Assembly: GCA_028876695.1 (NCBI GenBank)
Contig: JAGWRH010000161.1
Coordinates: 1-12,672 of the forward strand
Origin: Acidobacteriota bacterium
GTDB lineage: Bacteria > Acidobacteriota > Terriglobia > Acidiferrales > UBA7541
Length of the DNA: 12,672 nt
Direction of reading: 5' to 3'
Positions 7,089-12,672 of this stretch are shown piece by piece. The position numbers and the translations under genes were made by a program. The notes under the pieces are model-generated. The model was not told where the DNA came from, made no database searches, and saw only the letters and a program-made list of their open reading frames with translations. Each line of letters begins with the position of its first letter. Position 1 is the stretch's first letter.

Positions 7089-7309
7089 CAAGCCGACCCT
7101 CCGTGCATCCTGCCGAACCCAGGCAAGCCTGCCTGCCGCTGGCACGCGCTGGGCGATAGGACGCGGCTGGGCGGTTCCGTCGTCTCCAGAAATGGCCGAT
7201 CCGCGATCCACCTGGGCCGGAGCGCCCTGTGCGCTGCTCCGCGCTCGGCATGCCGGGCAGACCCGCCGCATAAACCATTCGGAGCGGCCTACCTTACTGG
7301 AATGTCATT

Positions 7310-7732
7310 CTAGATCGTATGGTTGTCTGCGTGGGGATGAAATTCCAGGGTGAGCTGGTAAACGTAAAGGTCCACGGGCACGGAGTAATTGACGTCGATG
7401 CTCACGCTGCCGTTCGACATATCGAGTTGAATGTCCTGTGGCGTTGCCGGGATACCGAGGTCTTGGGCTTTCTTGAGCACGTCCTGGCGAACATCGTCCG
7501 GCGTCTTCTTCGGATATTCGGTTTCCGCAAACTCCGCTTCCGTCTTCATGGAATCCTGGAGCTGGTAATTATTGACGTACGGCGGGACGATTTTGATGGC
7601 CGAAATGGCCATCGCTACCAGGATCAACACCGTCAGGACGAGATTGACCCTCGCTCCACCGCGCTCCGCCGCCCCGCCCGGACGCGGATTGCGCCCCGCG
7701 CGAACCTTGCGATATTTCACCCGCCCATGCAC
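7310..7732 (-). CDS. Small single-pass membrane protein, DUF4845-like
   Basis: A protein of about 140 residues: a short basic N-terminus (KYRKVRAGRNPRPGGAAERG), one hydrophobic helix (VNLVLTVLILVAMAISAIKI) running into VPPYVNNYQLQDSMKTEAE, then a soluble domain (TPDDVRQDVLKKAQDLGIP; SVSIDVNYSVPVDLYVYQLTLEF). A helix followed by KxVPxYxxxY, a stretch of helix, and a beta-rich C-terminus recalls DUF4845 membrane proteins, whose function is unknown. The frame stays open far upstream, but that part overlaps the alkylation repair gene in another frame and has no domain character, so I start at GTG 7732. GTG 7720 (VKYRKV) is equally possible; neither has a strong Shine-Dalgarno. The neighbouring alkylation repair gene ends 124 nt upstream. 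The family assignment is tentative. Confidence 0.65.
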   Translation of the reverse strand: MHGRVKYRKVRAGRNPRPGGAAERGGARVNLVLTVLILVAMAISAIKIVPPYVNNYQLQDSMKTEAEFAETEYPKKTPDDVRQDVLKKAQDLGIPATPQDIQLDMSNGSVSIDVNYSVPVDLYVYQLTLEFHPHADNHTI

Positions 7733-7856
7733 GTCTCTAACGCTACCACTGCCGTGGACCTCCGTGAAACAGCGGCACAACCGGCGTGTTTGCGATGAGT
7801 AAAGGCCCTTCCAGCGGCCGCGGCCCAAACACCCGGTCGAGGGCGGCCGGCGGTGA

Positions 7857-8630
7857 TCAGCTGAAGTTGCCGGCCAGCAGTTTCTTTCGTTGCGCGGCCG
7901 GGAATCGCTCGATCGCGTAGCGCAGCGTAGTGCGCGGAATTTGCCGGTAGTGCCGCCGCAGAAAATCCAGCAGCGCGCCGGAATCCACCTTGCCGGTCTC
8001 GCGCAGCATCCATCCAACGGCTTTGTGGATCAGGTCGTGCTCGTCACCCAGCAGCTTTTCGGCCACGCGATGAGCATCCGTGACTTCTCCAGCGCGAATC
8101 AGCGCGAGCGTGGCCACCATCGCGATGCGGCGCTCCCACAGATTCGCGGAGATGGCCAGCCGGTCGAGAATGCCGCGCGGATGATTCCTCAGGTGCGCGC
8201 CCAGAATACGGGACGCGGCAGCGTCCACAAGGTCCCAGTTGTTCATGCGCGCGGTGTGCCGTAAATAGAAAGCGACGATGCGTTCGCGCTGCGCTTCGCC
8301 GGCCGGGTCATACTGCGCGACCAAAATCTCCAGCGCCGCCAGCCGGTATTCGTGAATGGGCGAGGCCAGTAGCCGCGCCGCATCGCCGAGGCCGAGCGAA
8401 ACGTGCTGGCGCGCGATTTTCCGCAGCGCGGGAACGGCGATGCCGATGAACCGATCGCCTTCCCCGTATTCGCCCTTTGCCGTCTTGAAAAATTTGGCGA
8501 CGGATTTTGCCCGTCGCGGGTCGGCCGCGGCCCCGAGTGCGCGCTCCAGATCTCTTCGGCTCGACGGGCGCGCGGGCGTCTTCGAGAGCTTTCGAGACGA
8601 CGGCGGTCGCCTGCGATTCCGCTCCGGCAT
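7857..8630 (-). CDS. DNA alkylation repair protein, AlkD-like DNA glycosylase
   Basis: Member of the AlkD/AlkC HEAT-repeat glycosylase family, which removes positively charged alkylated bases such as N3- and N7-alkylpurines. It has 257 residues from the ATG at 8630; a GTG one codon earlier is possible, but GGAAG four bases before the ATG favours the ATG. After a basic, probably disordered N-terminus come FFKTAKGEYGEGDRFIGI (family N-terminal signature), NNWDLVDAAA, LWERRIAMVATLALI and HKAVGWMLRE, all on helical HEAT-like repeats. Counting from the GTG, W133, D137, R169 and W208 match in spacing the Bacillus cereus AlkD residues W109, D113, R148 and W187, which contact the lesion and DNA, so an active enzyme is likely. 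It lies 120 nt after proS, with no sign of SOS or Ada-type control in the gap. Confidence 0.93.
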   Translation of the reverse strand: MPERNRRRPPSSRKLSKTPARPSSRRDLERALGAAADPRRAKSVAKFFKTAKGEYGEGDRFIGIAVPALRKIARQHVSLGLGDAARLLASPIHEYRLAALEILVAQYDPAGEAQRERIVAFYLRHTARMNNWDLVDAAASRILGAHLRNHPRGILDRLAISANLWERRIAMVATLALIRAGEVTDAHRVAEKLLGDEHDLIHKAVGWMLRETGKVDSGALLDFLRRHYRQIPRTTLRYAIERFPAAQRKKLLAGNFS

Positions 8631-8750
8631 CACGCTTCCGTTCGCATTACATGCTCGGCTTCACTTCTGCCCGCAATCACGACGTGGAATAACGTTGCGC
8701 GCGGACGATCCGCCCGGATGTCGCGCTTCGCTCGAACTCTTCTGCCGCCG

Positions 8751-10190
8751 TTAATACGCCTTCGCGAAAATCGCCTTCTCGGATGCCTGGTTCCCGCAGT
8801 ACACGCACTTTCCCGATCCGCCGGGCTGTTCGATCGGAATGCAGCGCATCGTCGCTCTGGTCTCTTCCTTGATTTTCGCTTCGCAATCTCCGCTGCCGCA
8901 CCACCAGGAAAACGCGAAGCCGCTCTCGACCGCCTTCTTGAATTCTTCGTAATTCTCCGCGTCGGCGGTATGCGACTTGCGGAACTCCAGCGCGCGATCG
9001 AAGAGCGCCTGCTGGATTTCCGCCAGATGTTCCGTCACCGCCGCGGCAATTCCCTGCTGCGCCACGAACGCTTTCCCTTCCTTGCCGGGCCGGTCGCGCC
9101 GCGCCAGCACCACCGAGCCTTTGGCCACGTCCTTCGGCCCGAGCTCCAATCGCAGCGGCACGCCGCGCATCTCCCAATCGTTGAATTTGAATCCCGGGCT
9201 GATGCCCTCGCGCTCGTCCATCTTCACGCGCACGCCCGCATCCGCGAGTTCCCGCCGCAACCGTCGCGCGTTTTCGAGCACCGTCGCTTTTTCCTCGTCC
9301 GTTTTGAAAATCGGTACGATCGCCAATTGATACGGCGCCAGCCGCGGCGGCAGGATCAGCCCCTGATCGTCGCCGTGAACCATGATGATCGCGCCGACGA
9401 AACGCGTCGAAAGCCCCCACGACGTAGTCCAGCAGAATTGCAGCACGCCGCCTTTGTCGAGGTATTGAATCTCGAAGGCCTTGGCGAAATTCTGCCCCAG
9501 GTTGTGCGACGTGCCCGCCTGCAGCGCCTTGCCGTCGCCCATCATCGCTTCGATGGAGTACGTTTCGTTCGCGCCGGCGAAGCGCTCCGCGGCGGATTTT
9601 CTGCCGGGAATCACCGGAATGGCCGCCTCGTTGCGCGCGAAATCCGTGTACACGTCCAGCATCTGCCGCGTCTCCGTTTCGGCTTCTTCCGCCGTCGCGT
9701 GCGCCGTGTGCCCTTCCTGCCAGAAAAATTCCAGCGTGCGCAGGAACAGTTTCGTGCGCAGCTCCCAGCGCACCACGCTGTTCCACTGATTGATCAGCAC
9801 CGGCAGGTCGCGGTAGGACTGAATCCACTTCGCGTAGGCGTGCCCGATGATCGTCTCCGACGTCGGCCGGATCACCAGCGGCTCTTCCAGCTTTTCGCCG
9901 CCGCCGTGCGTCACCACCGCCAGTTCCGGAGAAAATCCCGCCACGTGCGATTTTTCCTTTTCGATGAAGCTCCGCGGAATCAGCAGCGGAAACGCCGCGT
10001 TCACGTGGCCCGTCGCTTTGAACCGCCGGTCGAGCGCCGCGGTAATGTTTTCCCAAAGCGCCCAGCCATAGGGCCGCACGATCATGCATCCGCGCACCGG
10101 CGCGTAATCCGCCAGCTCGGCCCGCAGCACCAGCTGGTTGTACCACTCCGAAAAATCCTCGCTCCGCGTCGGGAGCTTCATATCCGCCAT
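8751..10190 (-). CDS. proS: Prolyl-tRNA synthetase, short eukaryote/archaeon-like type
   Basis: Cytoplasmic class II aminoacyl-tRNA synthetase that charges tRNA(Pro). It has 479 residues from the ATG at 10190; an ATG three codons later is nearly as good, and the frame extends 20 codons further upstream to 10250 without family-like sequence. Landmarks (numbered from 10190): the N-terminal DFSEWYNQLVLRAELADY; RPTSE (108-112); the class II motif 2 region RWELRTKLFLRTLEFFWQEG (141-160); GTSHNLGQNF (226-235) for the adenylate/proline site; and motif 3 around GLSTRFVGAIIMVHGDDQG (259-277). An anticodon-binding domain follows, then a C-terminal zinc domain with Cys431, Cys436, Cys462 and Cys465 (CxxxxC...CxxC). 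The protein ends in Ala-Tyr, as in the archaeal/eukaryote-like ProRS class. There is no INS editing domain, which marks the long bacterial type. No Shine-Dalgarno is obvious. Confidence 0.96.
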   Translation of the reverse strand: MADMKLPTRSEDFSEWYNQLVLRAELADYAPVRGCMIVRPYGWALWENITAALDRRFKATGHVNAAFPLLIPRSFIEKEKSHVAGFSPELAVVTHGGGEKLEEPLVIRPTSETIIGHAYAKWIQSYRDLPVLINQWNSVVRWELRTKLFLRTLEFFWQEGHTAHATAEEAETETRQMLDVYTDFARNEAAIPVIPGRKSAAERFAGANETYSIEAMMGDGKALQAGTSHNLGQNFAKAFEIQYLDKGGVLQFCWTTSWGLSTRFVGAIIMVHGDDQGLILPPRLAPYQLAIVPIFKTDEEKATVLENARRLRRELADAGVRVKMDEREGISPGFKFNDWEMRGVPLRLELGPKDVAKGSVVLARRDRPGKEGKAFVAQQGIAAAVTEHLAEIQQALFDRALEFRKSHTADAENYEEFKKAVESGFAFSWWCGSGDCEAKIKEETRATMRCIPIEQPGGSGKCVYCGNQASEKAIFAKAY

Positions 10191-10257
10191 ACGTTCGCCA
10201 GTTCTCGCTTTCCGGATTCGATTCGCCGCGGTGACTGCTCGCGCGGCCATTCATTAT

Positions 10258-10275
10258 CGAGGGGATCGTCCCTCG
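10258..10275 (-). other. Inverted repeat in the proS leader
   Basis: Six-base perfect arms CGAGGG and CCCTCG flank a 6-nt centre (GATCGT). It lies about 68 nt upstream of the chosen proS start and could form a small hairpin in the leader or be a protein-binding site. No T-run follows on either strand. The arms are seen; any function is inferred. Confidence 0.3.
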
Positions 10276-10332
10276 CCGTCCACCACTTCCGTCCGCGGCC
10301 GCTCCCGTGAATTCGCGCTCGTTGATTTAAAT

Positions 10333-10431
10333 CTCGCGCTGCTTCTCTGTGGAATCGCTTTCGCACCTAGGCGCTTTTGCGGCTCTTGGGCCTTTTGCGT
10401 GACTTTCCCGCCGCCGAGCTTCCGCGTCTAT
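10333..10431 (-). repeat. Degenerate dispersed-repeat-like block (CACGCAAA / CCACAGAGA type)
   Basis: The minus strand is purine-rich and built of short related words: GTCACGCAAAAGG, CCGCAAAAGCGCC, GTGCGAAAGCG and CCACAGAGAAGCAGCGCGAG. These resemble the non-coding dispersed repeats (CACGCAAAGGCGCAAAG, CCACAGAGACACAGAG) scattered in many Acidobacteria, Verrucomicrobia and related genomes, whose translation gives the spurious peptide pattern DAEARRRESHAK also visible here. The similarity is from memory and the copy is degenerate. No flanking direct repeats were found. Confidence 0.4.
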
Positions 10432-10686
10432 TTTCTTGACGTGATTTTTACTCTGTGATATCCCCCATGCATCGGTTCTGCCGCTTTGCCTGGGGTTTAT
10501 GGGTGGAAATTGTTCGGCTCGTCCGGAGCGTGGGGCCAGATTTGCCGGCAGGATCGACGAAATTCCGATGGAAGCTCCCAATCCGATCTTCACTCGGGCG
10601 AAGGTGCCAGAAGCGCTCCTTGCCTGAAAATGCCCGCGAGTTCGTCACCATCGCGGCTCGGTCAAAGCAAGTTCAACATTAAATCT

Positions 10687-10692
10687 GGGGGG
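10687..10692 (+). promoter_or_regulatory. Ribosome-binding site of the TonB receptor gene
   Basis: A G-run (GGGGGG) ends six bases before the ATG at 10699 and is the only purine tract correctly placed for ribosome binding. It supports this start, after which the reading frame opens directly into a signal peptide. Confidence 0.5.
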
Positions 10693-10698
10693 TGGGCG

Positions 10699-12672
10699 AT
10701 GCGTTCGCGTCTTGTCAGTCTGACGGTTGTGCGTGCGGTATGGATGTGTCTTCTCGCGCTGGTCTTCTGCTCTTGCGTCGTGGCGCAGAGCGCCACCACC
10801 GGCGCTTTGACCGGTACCGTGAGCGATCCATCCGGCGGCGTGATCACGAATGCCACGGTCACCGCTACGAATCTGGGCACCGGCCAGGCTCGCACCGCGA
10901 CCACCAACGCGAACGGTTCGTACATCCTTTCGCTGCTTCCTCCCGGCAATTACAGCGTCTCGTTTTCCGCCTCCGGCTTCACCACCGCCCAGGTGCCGTC
11001 CGTCACGATTGACGTCACGGCCACGTCCGTCTTGAACCATACTCTCGCGGTCGGCTCGCAATCGCAGCAAGTCACCGTCGAAGCGAACGCCGAAACCATT
11101 CAGACGCAAAACGCCACCGTCGGCAGCCTGGTCTCCGGCGACACGGTCACCAGCCTTCCGCTCAGCACGCGCAATTTCACGCAAATCATCGATCTTTCGC
11201 CGGGTGTGGTCGCCAACGTCTCCACTGCCACGGCGGTCGGCAACGGCACGCAGGATATCAACGTCAACGGCTCCGGCTCCGACCAGAACACCTATCTAAT
11301 GGATGGCGTGAGCGTCACCAACTACGGCAGCGGCGGCGCCGCGCAGTCCGGCAGCTACGCCGGCATCCCCATTCCCAATCCCGACTCGCTGCAAGAATTC
11401 AAAGTGCAGACTTCCCAGTACGACGCCGCCTACGGCCAGAACCCCGGCGCGAACGTGAACGTCGTTACCAAGAGCGGCAGCAACAGCCTGCACGGCTCTG
11501 TGTGGGAGTTCAACCGCAATAATCTTTTCAACGCCAACGATTATTTCTACAAGTTCTCGGAGTTGAGCTCCGGTCTGCCGAATAAGCCGCCCACCGTGAA
11601 GCAAAATCAATTCGGCGGAACGATCGGCGGGCCGATCAAGAAGGACAAAATTTTCTATTTCGGCTCCTACCAGGGCACGCGCCAGCTCAACGGCATTGGC
11701 AGCAACGGTTTCGCCACCGCCATCACGCAGGTCAGCCTGCTGCCTTTCAACGAGCCCGGCGTTCCCTTCGCCAAGGCCCGCGCCGATGCCGCGAACGGCG
11801 GCGGTTCAGGATCCATTCCGCAGGATTTCATTCCCGGTAATCCCGCCTGCAATTACACCACGTATCGTCAATATCTCGGCTGCGCGTTCGCCGGCACGTG
11901 GGATCCGGCGTTCCCCGGGCTGGGCACCGGTAAAATCGTCGCCTCCAATGGCTCGAACATCAGCAACACCGTGATCAATCTCCTGCGCCAGACGGAAAAG
12001 ATTCCCCAGGCGCAGGGCGGCTTCAACAACGGTTATTACATTCCCAGCTTGCGCTACAACCCCGCGACCGGTTTGCCGTTCTGCGACGTCGCCTCCGGCG
12101 CCTGCTCGCTTCCCACCACCATCTCGCAACCCACCAGCGCCAACGAAGATCAGCTGATGATCAATACGGATTACGTGCTCACCACGCACAACACGCTCAC
12201 CGAGAAGTATTTCTTCTCGCGCGATCCGCAAATGCAAAGTTTCAGTTGCATCGTCACCGGCTGCTATCCCGGTGCCCCAGAAAACGCCAAGTACGGCGCG
12301 CAAATCGCGGTCGTCAGGCTCACCTCCGTCCTCACCAGCAATGTGGTCAATGAAGTGTTCGGCTCATTCGACCGCCTGTACTTGAACGTCACCGATGGCG
12401 TCACGGTTCAATCCTGCGCGGGCGACGGCACCACGGCTCTCAATATCACGCCCGCGGTAAACGACGGCACCCCCTGCCCGCTCACCGCGGCCGCCGCTAA
12501 AAACCGTGAGGACTCGCTGATCCCGGTCATCGGCACCATCGGCGTTCCCGACGGCATTCTCGTCCCCGGCCGCACCAGCCCAGCCCCGTTCACCTGGGGC
12601 ACCTGGAGCGCCGGCGGCAACTTCTTTTCTGCCACCACCAGCATCCAGAACAATTTCATTACCGGCGATCAA
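10699..12672 (+). CDS. Oar-like TonB-dependent outer-membrane receptor with carboxypeptidase-regulatory domain (cut by window edge)
   Basis: Large outer-membrane transporter whose substrate is unknown; 658 codons are visible and the frame is open at the right edge (such proteins are often about 1,000-1,200 residues). In order: a basic N-terminus and signal peptide (hydrophobic core 13-26, likely cleavage after SCVVA, residue 29); a carboxypeptidase regulatory-like beta domain (about 34-117, GALTGTVSDPSGGVI, TNANGSYILSLLPPGNYSV); a plug domain (about 125-260, LSTRNFTQIIDLSPGV, YLMDGVSVTNYG, SLQEFKVQTSQYDAAYGQ, VNVVTKSGSN); and the start of the barrel (HGSVWEFNRNN, NQFGGTIGGPIKKDKIFYF). This order is typical of acidobacterial Oar-like receptors, often linked to polymer or peptide uptake, but no SusD-like or degradative gene is in view. 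Eight barrel cysteines fall in four close pairs (384/395, 462/469, 517/522, 573/593). It is divergent from proS. Confidence 0.93.
   Translation, partial: MRSRLVSLTVVRAVWMCLLALVFCSCVVAQSATTGALTGTVSDPSGGVITNATVTATNLGTGQARTATTNANGSYILSLLPPGNYSVSFSASGFTTAQVPSVTIDVTATSVLNHTLAVGSQSQQVTVEANAETIQTQNATVGSLVSGDTVTSLPLSTRNFTQIIDLSPGVVANVSTATAVGNGTQDINVNGSGSDQNTYLMDGVSVTNYGSGGAAQSGSYAGIPIPNPDSLQEFKVQTSQYDAAYGQNPGANVNVVTKSGSNSLHGSVWEFNRNNLFNANDYFYKFSELSSGLPNKPPTVKQNQFGGTIGGPIKKDKIFYFGSYQGTRQLNGIGSNGFATAITQVSLLPFNEPGVPFAKARADAANGGGSGSIPQDFIPGNPACNYTTYRQYLGCAFAGTWDPAFPGLGTGKIVASNGSNISNTVINLLRQTEKIPQAQGGFNNGYYIPSLRYNPATGLPFCDVASGACSLPTTISQPTSANEDQLMINTDYVLTTHNTLTEKYFFSRDPQMQSFSCIVTGCYPGAPENAKYGAQIAVVRLTSVLTSNVVNEVFGSFDRLYLNVTDGVTVQSCAGDGTTALNITPAVNDGTPCPLTAAAAKNREDSLIPVIGTIGVPDGILVPGRTSPAPFTWGTWSAGGNFFSATTSIQNNFITGDQ

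Larger units (their letters stand above)
7006..7309 (-). other. Gene-free gap / probable 5' leader of the PBP gene
   Basis: This 304-nt stretch holds no ORF that I can support. The short open frames across it are rich in Arg/Ala/Gly and Cys with no recognisable domain and look like chance frames of GC-rich DNA. Visible structure: an imperfect stem-loop at 7055-7088, a 6-bp stem with a 4-nt loop at 7120-7135, and an 11-bp inverted repeat GAATGTCATTC at 7300-7310 next to the stop of the upstream gene. No T-tract follows any of these on the minus strand, so none is a convincing intrinsic terminator. The gap may carry the PBP promoter and leader; I could not identify -35/-10 boxes with confidence. 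Confidence 0.5.
10191..10698. other. Divergent intergenic region between proS and the TonB receptor gene
   Basis: About 500 nt without a supportable gene. It must hold the promoters of both divergent transcripts. Visible contents: an inverted repeat at 10258-10275, a palindrome GATTTAAATC at 10324-10333 (an AT-rich spot in GC-rich DNA), a degenerate purine-rich repeat-like block at 10333-10431, and an otherwise featureless 230 nt before the receptor gene. The short open frames here have no domain and a composition typical of translated repeat sequence. Confidence 0.6.

Noticed and set aside
7018..7278. Minus-strand frame of 86 codons in the gap before the PBP gene
   Set aside because: No domain or hydrophobic segment and no Shine-Dalgarno. 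The composition (Gly, Arg, Ala, Cys) fits chance translation of GC-rich DNA.
8714..8734. Possible terminator between proS and alkD (GCGGA / TCCGC stem upstream of this span)
   Set aside because: The stem is only 5 bp with a 3-nt loop, and no T-run follows on the minus strand.
8677..10254. Minus-strand frame of 525 codons, longer than proS
   Set aside because: Out-of-frame shadow of proS; only the other frame contains the class II synthetase motifs and zinc cysteines.
8403..10310. Long plus-strand open frame (635 codons) opposite proS and alkD
   Set aside because: It spans two real genes and their gap on the other strand and has an Arg/His/Pro-rich composition with no recognisable fold.
10436..10464. 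TTGACG with a 17-nt spacer to TATCCC as a plus-strand promoter for the receptor gene
   Set aside because: The -35 is good but the -10 matches only three of six bases, and it would leave a leader of over 200 nt. It is too weak to annotate.
10327..10593. Minus-strand frame of 88 codons in the intergenic region
   Set aside because: Half of it is the peptide pattern seen when dispersed repeats are translated (DAEARRRESHAK). It has no domain and no ribosome-binding site.

Overview
The window looks like a chromosomal segment of an Acidobacteriota bacterium. This is inferred from the GC-rich sequence, a large TonB-dependent receptor fused to an N-terminal carboxypeptidase-regulatory-like domain (the Oar-like type expanded in that phylum), and a cell-envelope cluster with PBP1B-type, NfeD, slipin and SPOR proteins. 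There is no tRNA, rRNA, insertion sequence, phage gene or CRISPR array. No 16S or other phylogenetic marker is present apart from proS, so the phylum is a judgement.

Layout. All genes from the left edge to about 10.19 kb lie on the minus strand, so they read right to left: proS (prolyl-tRNA synthetase), an AlkD-type DNA alkylation repair protein, a small DUF4845-like membrane protein, a 304-nt gene-free gap, a class A penicillin-binding protein of PBP1B type, a secreted TPR protein, an NfeD-type membrane serine protease, its slipin (SPFH) partner, a SPOR-domain membrane protein, and the N-terminal 211 codons of lnt (apolipoprotein N-acyltransferase), cut by the left edge. A gap of about 500 nt with degenerate repeat-like sequence separates proS from a divergent plus-strand TonB-dependent receptor that runs off the right edge.

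How the genes work together. The left 7 kb is an envelope module: peptidoglycan polymerisation and cross-linking (PBP), denuded-glycan binding (SPOR), membrane-protein quality control (NfeD plus slipin) and lipoprotein maturation (Lnt). Slipin/SPOR share one base (TAATG) and SPOR/lnt abut (TGAATG), so these three are probably translationally coupled. A perfect extended -10 element (TGCTATAAT) sits directly before the GTG start of nfeD and suggests an internal promoter, possibly giving a nearly leaderless message. The proS, alkD and DUF4845-like genes have gaps of 124 nt or less and may be a second transcript.

I see no clear undescribed system. The best leads are the envelope gene neighbourhood, the near-leaderless nfeD start, the structured 304-nt leader or gap before the PBP gene, the repeat-like block between proS and the receptor, and four cysteine pairs in the receptor barrel.
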